From NCBI RefSeq assembly GCF_000159315.1, contig NZ_GG669993.1, forward strand, positions 460,135 to 524,134: a stretch of DNA of 64,000 bases, in the 5' to 3' direction. Source of the stretch: Lentilactobacillus hilgardii DSM 20176 = ATCC 8290. GTDB taxonomy: Bacteria > Bacillota > Bacilli > Lactobacillales > Lactobacillaceae. The notes under the pieces were generated by a model. The model was not told the origin of the DNA. It saw nothing but the letters and a program-made list of their open reading frames with translations, and did no database searches. This document shows positions 43,947 through 53,761 of the stretch, in pieces. The number at the start of each line of letters is the position of its first letter. The stretch's first letter is position 1. The translations under genes were made by a program, and so were the position numbers.

Positions 43947-45083
43947 CTAAATCATTGCTGGTCGAATCAAAACTGAAACGCCCTTCGGTGCCCATCCTGA
44001 AACAACAACATCACTTGGAACCGTTACCCAACCCAAGCCTTCAATCACTACATCACTTTTTTGCGAGGTTTTAAATTCGTGACGTTCCAATGGCGGAAAG
44101 TCATCTTTTCGATTTTCACTTGGAGGTGATAATAAGTCTCCCAAATGCTTTTCATAAAAGGCTTCGGCGTTCTCCAACTTTGTTCTGTGAATATATAAGT
44201 TGTTTTCAGCATATACCGTAAATCCATGTTTTCCATCACCTGAATCGTAATCAAAACGGGCAACACCGCCAAAAAATAACGTCTGCTCAGGGTTCAATTG
44301 ATAAATCTTTGGCTTAATTGTTTTCTGAGGCGTTACCAAATTCAGCTCTTTACCGACCAAATGATGTGCCATCTGTTCAGGTTGAATAATCCCAGGAGTA
44401 TCAACAATTGAGTGCCCATCGTTTAATGGAATATCAATTCGATCCAATGTTGTTCCCGGAAAGCGAGACGTCGTGATTAATTCCTTAATACCGGTAGACT
44501 GACGAATAACCGCGTTGATTAAAGTAGATTTGCCTACGTTAGTAACCCCAACAACGTAAACGTCCTTGCCATCTCGATACTTTTCAATTTGATCAAGCAG
44601 ATGATCAACGTCAAAATTAGTCTTAGCTGAAATTAATTCAACGTCAATTGGTCGAATACCGGCCGAATTAGCGCGTTGACGCAGCCAATCACGCACCTTG
44701 CGTTCCTTAATAGAAGCCGGTAAGACATCCAACTTGTTACCCACAAGTAAAACTGGATTATCCCCAACAAATCGATGCAGTCCCGGAATCAAACTCCCGT
44801 TAACATCAAAAATATCAACAACATAAACGATCAAGGAGTCTGTGCCGGAAATACTGGTTAACAACTTCAGAAAGTCATCATCAGACAAGCTGACCGGTGC
44901 GATTTCGTTGTAATGGCGTAATCTAAAACATCTTTGGCAATATACCTCACCATTTTGCAGTCCCTTTTCCAAAGCTGATTTTGGTGTATACCCCAATGCA
45001 TCTTTATTCGTTGTTTGGACCTTTGCACCACAACCAATACAGTGAACAACCTCACCATCAACTACAACTTCATTTTCTGACAT
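43947..45083 (-). CDS. yqeH: Ribosome biogenesis GTPase YqeH
   Basis: A 378-residue circularly permuted GTPase needed for 30S assembly. The N-terminal C4 zinc finger (CIGCG ... CQRCF, about residues 16-55) precedes the permuted G domain: G4 NKLDVLP, G5 SAKT, G1 GVTNVGKST, G2 and G3 DTPG, in that order. A C-terminal RNA-binding domain follows. It sits between yqeG and yhbY. Confidence 0.96.
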   Translation of the reverse strand: MSENEVVVDGEVVHCIGCGAKVQTTNKDALGYTPKSALEKGLQNGEVYCQRCFRLRHYNEIAPVSLSDDDFLKLLTSISGTDSLIVYVVDIFDVNGSLIPGLHRFVGDNPVLLVGNKLDVLPASIKERKVRDWLRQRANSAGIRPIDVELISAKTNFDVDHLLDQIEKYRDGKDVYVVGVTNVGKSTLINAVIRQSTGIKELITTSRFPGTTLDRIDIPLNDGHSIVDTPGIIQPEQMAHHLVGKELNLVTPQKTIKPKIYQLNPEQTLFFGGVARFDYDSGDGKHGFTVYAENNLYIHRTKLENAEAFYEKHLGDLLSPPSENRKDDFPPLERHEFKTSQKSDVVIEGLGWVTVPSDVVVSGWAPKGVSVLIRPAMI

Positions 45084-45092
45084 GCTCTCCTC

Positions 45093-45608
45093 CTATTCCC
45101 AATGTAAATTAGGATACTTTTTAATCAGTTTATTCCAAATGATCTTTTCTAGACAACGATTAAGTGTCGTGTTCCAAGCGTCATTGTCAACCAACGGTTT
45201 AACAAGAATACTTCGAACATGACAACTGTTTGCAGCGACAACATCTGTTAAAAGTTGATCACCAATCATAACCGTATTTTTTTTATTCAAATTAAACGAC
45301 TTTAATGCATGACGAATGCCAATTGTTAAAGGCTTCATCGCACGTGGAACGAATGGCAGCTCATAATCTTGAACAGCTTTTTGAATTCTTTTATGACTAT
45401 TGTTTGAAACGACGATGACTTTAATCCCATACTTTTTGACTTCATGAAGCCAGGATCTTAATTCTTCCGACCCTTTTTTAGAATTCCAGGGAACTAAAGT
45501 ATTGTCCAGATCGGTTAGAACACAGTTGATATTATTTTCCAACAAGAACTGAGGAGATACATTATAAATACTCTCAATCATCCAAGTTGGTCTAAATTTT
45601 GACAACAT
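45093..45608 (-). CDS. yqeG: YqeG family HAD-type phosphatase
   Basis: A 171-residue HAD hydrolase with motif I LTDLDNTLVPW (about 31-41), motif II VVSNNS (about 66-71) and motif III/IV MIGDQLLTDVVAANS. The second Asp of motif I is kept. The family is close to mitochondrial phosphatidylglycerol-phosphate phosphatase; the bacterial substrate is unproven. First gene of the yqeG-yqeH-yhbY-nadD operon. Confidence 0.92.
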   Translation of the reverse strand: MLSKFRPTWMIESIYNVSPQFLLENNINCVLTDLDNTLVPWNSKKGSEELRSWLHEVKKYGIKVIVVSNNSHKRIQKAVQDYELPFVPRAMKPLTIGIRHALKSFNLNKKNTVMIGDQLLTDVVAANSCHVRSILVKPLVDNDAWNTTLNRCLEKIIWNKLIKKYPNLHWE

Positions 45609-45640
45609 ATGCTCCTCCTTAGTTTTAATAGTTTTTATTT

Positions 45641-45673
45641 AAAAAACTTCCACCAAAATTATCGGTGAAAGTT
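45641..45673 (-). terminator. Terminator of the infC-rpmI-rplT operon
   Basis: On the minus strand AACTTTCACC, a 9-base loop and GGTGGAAGTT are followed by TTTT. Confidence 0.85.
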
Positions 45674-45691
45674 AATTTTAGCATATCGAAA

Positions 45692-46048
45692 TTACTTAAG
45701 AGCCTTTTTTGCTTCATCAGTTAGTGCTTTAAAAGCATCAGCATCATTGACAGCTAATTCAGCAAGCATCTTGCGGTTCATGTCAATGTTGGCAAGCTTA
45801 AGTCCATGCATCAATTTGCTGTAGCTAAGATCGTTTAAACGAGCAGCAGCGTTAATTCGGGCAATCCAGATTTTACGGAAGTTACCCTTATTGGCACGAC
45901 GGTCACGGAAAGCATAAACCTGTGACTTCATAACTTGGTCTTTAGCAGTCTTGAATAAACGTGACTTACCACCGCGATAACCTTTTGCTAATTTCAAAAC
46001 ACGTTTACGACGTGCGTGTGTAACTGTTCCACCTTTTACTCGTGGCAT
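45692..46048 (-). CDS. rplT: 50S ribosomal protein L20
   Basis: L20, 118 residues. The basic N-terminal extension ([20 protein letters not shown], then [19 protein letters not shown]) is complete and the globular domain ends [20 protein letters not shown]. In Bacillus, L20 represses its own operon by binding the infC leader; the matching leader is present here. Confidence 0.98.
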   Translation of the reverse strand: MPRVKGGTVTHARRKRVLKLAKGYRGGKSRLFKTAKDQVMKSQVYAFRDRRANKGNFRKIWIARINAAARLNDLSYSKLMHGLKLANIDMNRKMLAELAVNDADAFKALTDEAKKALK

Positions 46049-46111
46049 TTTGAATTCCTCCTATGATAAATATCAATATAATTAATCTAGTTGCATGATG
46101 TTACAAGAAAA

Positions 46112-46306
46112 TTACTTTGCAAGCAGTTTCTTATAAGTCTTAAGATTAGTGTGATCCATCATATGTGTACCACGAAGTTGGCGACGTTGCTTCTTTGTCT
46201 TACCGTGAAAACGGTGACTTGTATATGCATGGGCACTCTTGATTCCACCGTTTGCAGTTTTCTTGAAACGCTTTGCTGCGGCACGGTTTGTTTTTTGTTT
46301 AGGCAT
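46112..46306 (-). CDS. rpmI: 50S ribosomal protein L35
   Basis: L35, 64 residues ([20 protein letters not shown], then [20 protein letters not shown]). It lies between infC and rplT in the invariant order; GAGGAT precedes the start. Confidence 0.98.
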   Translation of the reverse strand: MPKQKTNRAAAKRFKKTANGGIKSAHAYTSHRFHGKTKKQRRQLRGTHMMDHTNLKTYKKLLAK

Positions 46307-46336
46307 TGGTAAAAATCCTCCTCAAAATTTAAATAA

Positions 46337-46858
46337 TTATTTATTATCGGGTTCCTTTGGCGAAAGCATTAAGAACATACTTCTTCCGTCCATTTTCGGC
46401 CGCTGGGTAACAGTTGCAACATCATCTGTTTCCTTAGCCATTCTTTCGAGAACGTTTCGACCAATTTCCTTATGTGTAATGGCACGTCCTTTAAAACGAA
46501 TTAAAACTCGAACCTTTTCGCCCTTTGCCAAAAACTTCTTAGCATTCTTTAGTTTGGTGTTAAAATCATTAACATCTATTGTTGGGCTTAATCGTACTTC
46601 TTTGACACTGATGACTTTTTGTTTCTTACGAGATTCTCGTTCCTTCTTTTGAAGCTCAAAACGATATTTCCCATAATCAAGAATCTTAGCAACTGGTGGT
46701 TTTGCTTTCGGAGCAACAAGAACTAAGTCCAATTCAGCGTCTTCAGCCAATTTAAGTGCCTCGGACTTTGACTTAACACCTAGTTGATCACCATTAGGAC
46801 CGATCAAACGAACCTCGCGTGCGCGGATTCCTTCATTAACCATCATATCTTTAGCTAT
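46337..46858 (-). CDS. infC: Translation initiation factor IF-3 (likely ATA start)
   Basis: IF-3, here 173 residues, binds the 30S subunit and enforces start-codon fidelity. The N-terminal domain ([23 protein letters not shown]) and C-terminal domain ([37 protein letters not shown]) are complete. The only good ribosome-binding site, GGAGGTG, lies 7 bp before an ATA codon giving [10 protein letters not shown]; the first ATG is 12 bases farther, at 19-bp spacing. Rare AUU-like starts are known for infC and let IF-3 control its own synthesis. First gene of infC-rpmI-rplT. Confidence 0.92.
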   Translation of the reverse strand: MAKDMMVNEGIRAREVRLIGPNGDQLGVKSKSEALKLAEDAELDLVLVAPKAKPPVAKILDYGKYRFELQKKERESRKKQKVISVKEVRLSPTIDVNDFNTKLKNAKKFLAKGEKVRVLIRFKGRAITHKEIGRNVLERMAKETDDVATVTQRPKMDGRSMFLMLSPKEPDNK

Positions 46859-47026
46859 GGTGCTTCACCTCCAAATAATTTGAAAAAGCAGAAAAGTGGC
46901 GGGTACGCAATGCACCCGCCACCATTAAAGAACCTAGTTGAACAGGTTCTTACTCGATATCATGCCCAGCAAAATAATTTTACTAAGGCGAGAAGCGGGT
47001 TGCCTCTGCTTTCATGTCAACTTAAA
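46859..47026 (-). promoter_or_regulatory. L20 (infC operon) leader
   Basis: The infC 5' leader carries the conserved AAAGCAGAGGCAACCCGCTT segment of the Firmicute L20 leader, further paired regions (AAGAACCTGTTCAACTAGGTTC), and a strong terminator GTGGCGGG-TGCATTGCGTA-CCCGCCAC plus TTTT at 46892-46922. L20 binding in this leader stops transcription in Bacillus. Same layout here; regulation inferred. Confidence 0.85.
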
Positions 47027-47027
47027 T

Positions 47028-47056
47028 ATAATATCATTGATTAATAATCGTGTCAA
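47028..47056 (-). promoter_or_regulatory. Promoter of infC-rpmI-rplT
   Basis: A perfect TTGACA (47051-47056) and TATTAT (47028-47033), minus strand, spaced by 17 bp. Confidence 0.85.
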
Positions 47057-47076
47057 CAATCATTAACTGTTTGCGA

Positions 47077-49020
47077 TTAATCATTACGCGAATACGATGC
47101 AATGTCCTTTTGAATTTCATCAACAAACGTATCTAATGATTCTGCTTGTGTCTCTTTTTCACCATAACGACGAACAGAAACGCTCTTGCCATTGACTTCT
47201 TCATCACCAACAACCAGTGTATACGGAATCTTGTGTGTTTGAGCATCCCGAATCAGATATCCCATCTTTTCAGCTCGGGTATCAACGGACGAACGGATCT
47301 TCAATCGACGCAACTGATCATTAATCTGCTTAGCATAATCCCCATGTTTATCCTGTGAAACCGGAATAATCTTAACTTGATGCGGTGCCAACCATGTCGG
47401 AAAAGCACCCTTATAAATTTCAGTCAGGTAAGCAACAAATCGTTCCATTGTTGAAACCAGGCCACGATGAATCATGACCGGACGATGTTGCTTACCATCT
47501 TCTCCAACATAATGAAGATCGAATCGTTCCGGCAACATAAAGTCTAGTTGAATTGTCGACAATGTTTCTTCATTGCCAAGCGCAGTTTTAGTTTGGACAT
47601 CCAACTTGGGACCATAGAATGCAGCCTCACCTTCCGCTTCGACATAATCCAAGCCAAGCTCATCCATAGCACCCTTTAACATGCTTTGAGCACGATTCCA
47701 CATTTCATCGTCATCGAAGTACTTTTCAGTATTCTCAGGATCACGATAACTCAAACGGAACGTATAATCATTTATATCAAAATCATGGTAAACTTCAACC
47801 ATTAATTTCAAAATGTTTTGGAACTCTTCTTGAATCTGGTCAAGAGCAACAAATGTGTGGCCATCATTAAGTGTCATTTCACGAACCCGTTGTAGGCCAC
47901 TTAAAGCACCAGACTTTTCATATCGATGCATCATCCCTAATTCAGCAATTCTCAACGGGAGCTCACGATATGACCGAATATGGTGATTGTAAATTTGAAT
48001 ATGACTGGGGCAGTTCATAGGACGCAGCTCAAGTTCCTCACCGTCGCCCATGTCCATTGGTGGAAACATATCTTCACGATAATGCTCCCAGTGACCTGAT
48101 TGTTTATACAGGTCAAGATTTGCCAAGACAGGTGTGTAAACATGTTCATAGCCATTAGCAACTTCTTTATCGACAATATAACGTTCGATTGTTCGTCGAA
48201 TAGTCGCACCATTTGGCATCCAATATGGCAGCCCTGCGCCGACTTTAGGATCAACAAAGAATAAGTCGAGTTGGTTACCGATTACTCGATGATCACGTTC
48301 ATGAGCCTCCTGACGCTTCTTTAAATCTTCATCAAGTTCAGATTGTTTGTTAAAGGCAGTTGCGTAAATCCGCTGAAGCATTGGATTTGACGACTTGCCT
48401 TGCCAATAAGCACCGGCAACAGATAATAATTTAAAGATCTTTACTTTACCAGTCGATGGTAAAACAGCACCTTCAGCAACAGACTTGAAATCACCAATTT
48501 CGAAGAACTTAACCTGATTACCATCAGCAATTTCGTTAATAAGTTCAGTCTGATATGGGTCCCCAACAACTTGTTTCAGTGCATCGTCTTTACTTAAGAA
48601 CGTGACCTTAATAGGTAAATCTTTGCTGATAATTTGTTGCATCGATTTTGTTAAACTGTCTAATTGATCAACACTGATTTGAGTCTCAGGCTTATCGGTA
48701 TCAACAAAGAAGCCATCATCATCGGCTGCACTTTCACCAAAACGAATATCCTTGAAATTTGAAGCAATTGCAGCTTTAAGTACTTGAGCCGCAGTTTCTC
48801 GAAGAACATTCAGGCCATCTTGACTGTCGCCTGTGACGATTTCGACTTTACCACCCTTATGTAAAGGCTCGTTATCATTTACAAACTGACCGTCAACCTT
48901 TCCGGCAACAGCCTTTTTCCCTAAACTAATTGAAATCGATTTTGCAATGTCTTCAGCGGTAACGCCGTCGTCAAATTCTTTTACACTACCGTCTGGAAAT
49001 TCAAATGAAAGTTTTGACAT
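47077..49020 (-). CDS. thrS: Threonyl-tRNA synthetase
   Basis: ThrS, 647 residues. Domain order: TGS (about 1-62), the editing (N2) domain about 65-240, the class II core (motif 2 [54 protein letters not shown] region about 300-385, motif 3 [15 protein letters not shown]) and the anticodon-binding domain from about 540. In the editing domain, the usual zinc-binding HHxxxH pattern is not obvious and should be aligned. The start MSKLSFEF follows GGAGTTAGAGG; a frame 11 codons longer would read into the leader. T-box controlled. Confidence 0.97.
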   Translation of the reverse strand: MSKLSFEFPDGSVKEFDDGVTAEDIAKSISISLGKKAVAGKVDGQFVNDNEPLHKGGKVEIVTGDSQDGLNVLRETAAQVLKAAIASNFKDIRFGESAADDDGFFVDTDKPETQISVDQLDSLTKSMQQIISKDLPIKVTFLSKDDALKQVVGDPYQTELINEIADGNQVKFFEIGDFKSVAEGAVLPSTGKVKIFKLLSVAGAYWQGKSSNPMLQRIYATAFNKQSELDEDLKKRQEAHERDHRVIGNQLDLFFVDPKVGAGLPYWMPNGATIRRTIERYIVDKEVANGYEHVYTPVLANLDLYKQSGHWEHYREDMFPPMDMGDGEELELRPMNCPSHIQIYNHHIRSYRELPLRIAELGMMHRYEKSGALSGLQRVREMTLNDGHTFVALDQIQEEFQNILKLMVEVYHDFDINDYTFRLSYRDPENTEKYFDDDEMWNRAQSMLKGAMDELGLDYVEAEGEAAFYGPKLDVQTKTALGNEETLSTIQLDFMLPERFDLHYVGEDGKQHRPVMIHRGLVSTMERFVAYLTEIYKGAFPTWLAPHQVKIIPVSQDKHGDYAKQINDQLRRLKIRSSVDTRAEKMGYLIRDAQTHKIPYTLVVGDEEVNGKSVSVRRYGEKETQAESLDTFVDEIQKDIASYSRND

Positions 49021-49066
49021 ATCCTCTAACTCCTTTTTTCTTTCTAGAACCACAAAAAATCCCTAG

Positions 49067-49300
49067 TACACAATTGTATACTAGGGACGTTATTAGCGCG
49101 GTTCCACCCTTTTGGATTTTGGAAAAGTATCCACTTCACCAAAAAGCTCTCAAGTGGTTGCTAACGGGACCATCCGGGATAGCATTATCCGCAATCCGAT
49201 TATCAAAAAGTGGTAACAACCATTTTCTAAACAAACAGCCTTTCAGTTTAGAGCCGTCCTCCCTTTGATGAGAAATGATTATCATATCTTCTTGATTCAT
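49067..49300 (-). promoter_or_regulatory. T-box leader controlling thrS (tRNA-Thr sensing)
   Basis: The T-box motif AAGGGTGGAACCGCG lies at 49098-49112 (minus strand) followed by the terminator CGTCCCTAGTA-TACAATTGTG-TACTAGGGA and TTTTTT. Upstream is a stem I with the candidate specifier ACC (Thr) in the GTTGTTACCACTT segment. This accounts for the 332-bp gap between thrS and dnaI. Confidence 0.93.
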
Positions 49301-49308
49301 TGCTTTTA

Positions 49309-49337
49309 AGTATAGGATTCCTTCTTAAAGTTGTCAA
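49309..49337 (-). promoter_or_regulatory. Promoter of the thrS T-box
   Basis: A perfect TTGACA (49332-49337) and TATACT (49309-49314), minus strand, 17-bp spacer. Confidence 0.85.
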
Positions 49338-49352
49338 TCTAAATTAAACAAT

Positions 49353-50291
49353 TTACATTGGCCGACGATTTTGACCCGGCATTTCTACCTCGCGAGATAG
49401 GAACCTAATTCGTTGCATGAGCCGTTGTGCCTTTAACGGTTCAGCGTCACCGTGATTGTTAAATGTCAGCCACTCTTCTTCCAATTGCTCCATGGACAAA
49501 TTTGAACTGAAGAACATCGGTAGTTGCTGCTGCATTCGATATTCAAGGATAACGCCCAGAACTTCATCACGTACCCACGATGACAACGAACCGGCACCAA
49601 CATCATCCAACATTAAAATCTGTGATTTTTTGACAGCATCAATTTTGTCTAGATAACTGTTATCTGAAATTGACGCCTTCATTTCACTTTCAAAACTGGG
49701 AAAATGAACCAACGTTGTCAATACGCCACTATCCGCCAAATCATTAGCAAGTGCACCTAATAAATAAGTTTTACCAACACCGAAAGGCCCGTAAATATAG
49801 TAACCAGGTTCAAACTGGTCTTTGGCCATATACTTTGAAGTAAAGTGAACGGCTTTTGCAAATGCCCGATATCGACAGTCGGTTTGATCAAAATTATCAA
49901 GCGATGCATTGCGAATATCTTTGGGCATTGAAATAGTCGTAACACGTCGTGCCAGTCGTTCGGCCTTTTGCTTATTAAGCGTCTCAGCCGATGGTGCGTA
50001 AGAAACTTCGATCAAATGATCGCTGACAACAAGCTTTGGCACATATCCCGGTACAAATGATTTTTGTTTTTTCTTCAATGTATCACGAACCATTAAATAT
50101 TCACGAAGCTTTGCTATAGATCGTTGAGCTGCATCCTCTGCCAACTTCGACTTATTTTCTTTTAGAAACTGTTGAATTTCAGGATCCGTTTCAATTTGCC
50201 TAACAGCGACCTGAAAGCTTTTTCTTGCGCCCTTTCCGTTAATTGTTCGTTCCTTCAAAAACTGCTGAATATATTTGCTAACCGGTTCCAT
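49353..50291 (-). CDS. dnaI: Primosomal protein DnaI (helicase loader)
   Basis: DnaI, 312 residues, loads the replicative helicase with DnaB and DnaD. The N-terminal helicase-interacting domain (1-130) precedes an AAA+ ATPase: Walker A YIYGPFGVGKTYLLGALAND, Walker B SQILMLDDVGAGSL and the sensor-1 FFSSNLSMEQLEE. It overlaps the dnaB stop by one base. The nrdR-dnaB-dnaI block is conserved in Bacilli. Confidence 0.95.
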   Translation of the reverse strand: MEPVSKYIQQFLKERTINGKGARKSFQVAVRQIETDPEIQQFLKENKSKLAEDAAQRSIAKLREYLMVRDTLKKKQKSFVPGYVPKLVVSDHLIEVSYAPSAETLNKQKAERLARRVTTISMPKDIRNASLDNFDQTDCRYRAFAKAVHFTSKYMAKDQFEPGYYIYGPFGVGKTYLLGALANDLADSGVLTTLVHFPSFESEMKASISDNSYLDKIDAVKKSQILMLDDVGAGSLSSWVRDEVLGVILEYRMQQQLPMFFSSNLSMEQLEEEWLTFNNHGDAEPLKAQRLMQRIRFLSREVEMPGQNRRPM

Positions 50292-51736
50292 CAGTTCTCA
50301 CCTCGTTTCTCTTTTCTCTTCCGCAACTCTGCCAACTCTTCATTAACTCGCTTTCGTTCTGCTTCATCAGGACCTGTTTTCTGTTGCTCAGCCGACTGCT
50401 TTGCCTTTTTTGATGCTTCCTTAGTCTGCTGCTTTTCTTTCTTTGCCCAGTCAGGAAGTGTTTCTGTAATCTGTCGGCGGCCACCGGATGAATATCGTCG
50501 TCGCGATCGTTGTGTCTCTTTTTCCTGCTTTTCTTCAGCTCGTTTTTGAACCTGTAAAATAGCTTTTTCTGCATTCGTTACATGATGTTGAGCCCAATTA
50601 TCCGCAATTGTATTAACCAAGTTTTGATTGAGGGTTGAGTTTCCAATTCCGATGAGAACATAGTAAATAAGAACGTTAATAACTTCACGCGGAAGCAATC
50701 CCTTCGAAACCAGTTCTCGAATCATTCGTTGCTCACCAGCAGTTACCATACCGCCCTTTTGGTCCTTGATTTGCTTTAAAAAGCTAATCGGCGCATTTTC
50801 TTTACTAATCTGGATAACTTGTTGAGTGGGCTGATCAAATTGTTGTACCAGTTGTTGAGCATCCGCATCATCTTCAGGATTCTTGTTTATTGAATCCGTC
50901 ACCCTAACTTGTGGTTGTGTAAAGTCGCGTGCAATAATGAATTTCAAACTTTTCTGATTCAATTTATTCGTGTTTAGATTTGTCGCTTTTTTGATCAATT
51001 CACCCATTTTAATTTCATCTATACCATAAAGTGAATACTCAGACAAAATCAATGGCTGTGCCGCCTTAACACTGGCAGCATCAACGTATGAATTTTCTAA
51101 AATATCCAAAAGAAGATTGAAATCAAACTCCTCTTTTGAAGCTTCCAAATAAAGATGATTCAGTTCAGCAGAATTCCCTGAGATGGTTTGCTTGGCAATA
51201 TTAACCGGACCAGGAATATTTTTAACAGAATTTTCTGGGATCTGAAAAACATCAAGGAGCGAAGCCGAGACATTCTTAACCTGACCAACATCCGGCATTG
51301 GAATAAACAGCCGAGCAACAATTCGGTTATAGGTATCCTCACCCACTCTTCCCAAAAGTAAAATCGACAAAATATCAGTTTTTAAAAACTCGGTTGCCGT
51401 GCATGGCTCTCTCATGGAATAAACATAACTATCAGGTGAAGTAAGTGAGACGGATGTGACTAATAAATTAACTGCTTCGAGCTTACGGCGATACCGTAAT
51501 AATTTGTCAATACCAATATCCAAAATACTTTGGAGTTCAAAATGTTTATGAAGAATCAATCGATTATGATCGCTCACACTCAATGACCAAAGTAAATTAT
51601 AAAGCTGCACTGCACCCCGCCCAATAATTGGTAAATACAAGTTGGTAAGAACACTTTGATCTACACTTTTGTTTGCACTGGCATTCAAAACAAGATATTT
51701 CGAATCGGGAGTTAATTTATTTTCCGAATTTAACAT
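50291..51736 (-). CDS. dnaB: Replication initiation and membrane attachment protein DnaB
   Basis: Firmicute DnaB (481 residues), which works with DnaD and DnaI to open and load helicase at oriC and at restarted forks. It has DDBH1-type (about 1-200) and DDBH2-type (about 320-410) winged-helix domains and no catalytic motif, and ends in a long, highly charged Lys/Glu/Arg/Gln tail (about 400-481). The tail is more extended than in Bacillus DnaB. It sits between nrdR and dnaI with one-base overlaps on both sides. Confidence 0.92.
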   Translation of the reverse strand: MLNSENKLTPDSKYLVLNASANKSVDQSVLTNLYLPIIGRGAVQLYNLLWSLSVSDHNRLILHKHFELQSILDIGIDKLLRYRRKLEAVNLLVTSVSLTSPDSYVYSMREPCTATEFLKTDILSILLLGRVGEDTYNRIVARLFIPMPDVGQVKNVSASLLDVFQIPENSVKNIPGPVNIAKQTISGNSAELNHLYLEASKEEFDFNLLLDILENSYVDAASVKAAQPLILSEYSLYGIDEIKMGELIKKATNLNTNKLNQKSLKFIIARDFTQPQVRVTDSINKNPEDDADAQQLVQQFDQPTQQVIQISKENAPISFLKQIKDQKGGMVTAGEQRMIRELVSKGLLPREVINVLIYYVLIGIGNSTLNQNLVNTIADNWAQHHVTNAEKAILQVQKRAEEKQEKETQRSRRRYSSGGRRQITETLPDWAKKEKQQTKEASKKAKQSAEQQKTGPDEAERKRVNEELAELRKRKEKRGEN

Positions 51737-52230
51737 TACTTCTCCTCAGGATGCTGTTTAGCAGCATTCTTTTTCTTATCCTTCTCCATAACTTCTTTGA
51801 GTTCTTTATAAAAAACAGACATATCCTTAAATTGACGATAAACACTGGCAAACCTGATATACGCAATCTCATCCAGATTCACCAGTTCCTCCATCACATA
51901 CTCTCCGATTTGACGACTGGTAACTTCATTTTCACCTGAAGAACGAACTTTATTTTCAACCCGATCAACCAAATCAGTAATCGCATCCATTGAAATCGGC
52001 CGCTTTTCAGCCGACCTCACGACACCTTTAAGAATTTTTTCGCGGTTAAACTCTTCTCGATTGCCATTTTTTTTGATAACCAGAAGTGGTGTTGCTTCGA
52101 CCCGTTCAAACGTCGTGAATCTAAAGCCACAGTGTTCACATTCTCTACGGCGCCGAATGACACGACCATCATCGGTTGGTCGACTATCGACAACCTTTGA
52201 CCCGTTATATCCACAATGAGGACATTGCAT
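51736..52230 (-). CDS. nrdR: Ribonucleotide reductase regulator NrdR
   Basis: A 164-residue repressor of ribonucleotide reductase genes. The zinc ribbon ([18 protein letters not shown], then [12 protein letters not shown]) precedes the ATP-cone domain (about 50-140: [20 protein letters not shown]). The start MQCPHC fits family length; upstream codons read into coaE. No nrd gene is in the window, so targets are elsewhere. Confidence 0.97.
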   Translation of the reverse strand: MQCPHCGYNGSKVVDSRPTDDGRVIRRRRECEHCGFRFTTFERVEATPLLVIKKNGNREEFNREKILKGVVRSAEKRPISMDAITDLVDRVENKVRSSGENEVTSRQIGEYVMEELVNLDEIAYIRFASVYRQFKDMSVFYKELKEVMEKDKKKNAAKQHPEEK

Positions 52231-52241
52231 GGCTTTCACCT

Positions 52242-52835
52242 CTAATATTTCTTTTCTTGTTGTAACCAATCTTCTACTTGCATATTTGTATTTTCTAAAC
52301 TACCTGAATTATAAATAATTGTATCAGCCAAATCACATTTTGTCTGCAGTGACCACTGGCTTTTAATTCTGGCAGACGCCTGACTAATTGTTAAATCATC
52401 TCTGCGTCTTAAACGTTTCATTTGAGTCACTGGATCACAATATACAACAACAATTGAATCTGTCAAATAAGTATACCCGTTTTCAAATAAAGTTGGGGCG
52501 TCTAGGACCGTTAATTGCTTATCACGGTAACGATCAATTTCATGAATGATTTTTTCTCTGATGAAGGGATCCATCACTTGAACAAGTCGTTTTAATTTTT
52601 GAGGATGTTGAAAAACAATTTCCCCGAGTCTGGTTCGATCAAGGCAACCGCTTGGCGCTAATACTTCCTGACCGAATTCCGCTATGATTGCTTTTAAACC
52701 GTTCTCACCGGGCTCTTGAACCTGACGTGCCACGATGTCTGCATCAATTATCGGAATGCCTTTCCTGCCAAGAAAAGTGCTCACTGCCGATTTTCCCGTT
52801 GCAATACCACCTGTTAATCCAATCACTTTATTCAT
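52242..52835 (-). CDS. coaE: Dephospho-CoA kinase
   Basis: CoaE, 197 residues, phosphorylates dephospho-CoA in the last step of CoA synthesis. The P-loop is [16 protein letters not shown] (about 4-19), followed by [14 protein letters not shown] and [11 protein letters not shown]. The start at MNKVIGL avoids an ATG three codons upstream that reads deeper into mutM. It overlaps mutM by 8 bp and is followed by nrdR. Confidence 0.96.
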   Translation of the reverse strand: MNKVIGLTGGIATGKSAVSTFLGRKGIPIIDADIVARQVQEPGENGLKAIIAEFGQEVLAPSGCLDRTRLGEIVFQHPQKLKRLVQVMDPFIREKIIHEIDRYRDKQLTVLDAPTLFENGYTYLTDSIVVVYCDPVTQMKRLRRRDDLTISQASARIKSQWSLQTKCDLADTIIYNSGSLENTNMQVEDWLQQEKKY

Positions 52836-53670
52836 GACGATCACCGTGAATCACCTGACAATTTGGGCAAAAATGTGTCCCCCTTTGGGCCAGTTTGATT
52901 TTTTCAATAGGTGTACCACACCTAAGACAAGGTTCTCCCTGTCGACCATAGACGTTTAAATGATTTTGAAAATTGCCAGCTTCGCCATAAGCATTGGAGT
53001 AGGAATGAACAGTAGTCCCGTGACCATCAATTGCCCTTTTGATTTCATCAATAATACTTTTACGGAGTAATTTGAGTTCTACCACTGATAGTGTATTGAC
53101 AGGCTGCTTAGGGTTGATTTTGCTTAACCAAAGCACCTCATCGGCATAAATGTTTCCCAAGCCGGCAATATTACTCTGATCCAAAAGAAACGGCTTGACC
53201 AGCTTTTTACTTTTACCAAATATTTTTCTCATGTAATCTAAGGTTAAGTCCCTTTCAGTCGGCTCAGGACCTATTGTTTTTAATCCAGCCACAGTCAGTT
53301 CATGCCCGGTGTCAACCAAGTTCATTCTACCGAATTTTCGCGTATCATTATATCGAAGCTGACGCCCATCGGTTAAATGAAAAACAATATGAGTGTGCTT
53401 GCTTAGAGGTGTTCCTTCAGGCTCAACATCGTACTTTCCTTCCATTCGAAGGTGGGATACAATTGTTAATCCATTGTTAATCCGAATAAATAAATATTTA
53501 CCCCGGCGATCAATTTTTTTAATGATCTGATTTTTGAGTGCGTTTGTGAAATCCTCAGGTGGTAAATTAATCATTTTAGGATATAACACATCTACCGTCC
53601 GAATTTGACTTCCTGCAACCAGTTCGGTCAGGCCCCTTCGAACAGTTTCAACTTCTGGTAATTCAGGCAT
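52828..53670 (-). CDS. mutM: Formamidopyrimidine-DNA glycosylase
   Basis: MutM/Fpg, 280 residues, removes 8-oxoguanine and other oxidised purines. The catalytic N-terminus MPELPEVETV (Pro2, Glu3), the lysine in the GKYLFIR segment and the C-terminal zinc finger (CLRCG ... HFCPNCQ, about 245-270) are all present. The conserved helix-two-turn-helix SNIAGLGNIYADEVLW lies near residue 170. It lies between polA and coaE, the typical lactobacillar order. Confidence 0.97.
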   Translation of the reverse strand: MPELPEVETVRRGLTELVAGSQIRTVDVLYPKMINLPPEDFTNALKNQIIKKIDRRGKYLFIRINNGLTIVSHLRMEGKYDVEPEGTPLSKHTHIVFHLTDGRQLRYNDTRKFGRMNLVDTGHELTVAGLKTIGPEPTERDLTLDYMRKIFGKSKKLVKPFLLDQSNIAGLGNIYADEVLWLSKINPKQPVNTLSVVELKLLRKSIIDEIKRAIDGHGTTVHSYSNAYGEAGNFQNHLNVYGRQGEPCLRCGTPIEKIKLAQRGTHFCPNCQVIHGDRHE

Positions 53671-53761
53671 AATCTATCTCCTTGATTCTACTTAATTAAA
53701 CGCTTAAAAATTGTTGCCTAAATAAAGCAATAATCTGTCAATCAAACAATAATATCTTGCT

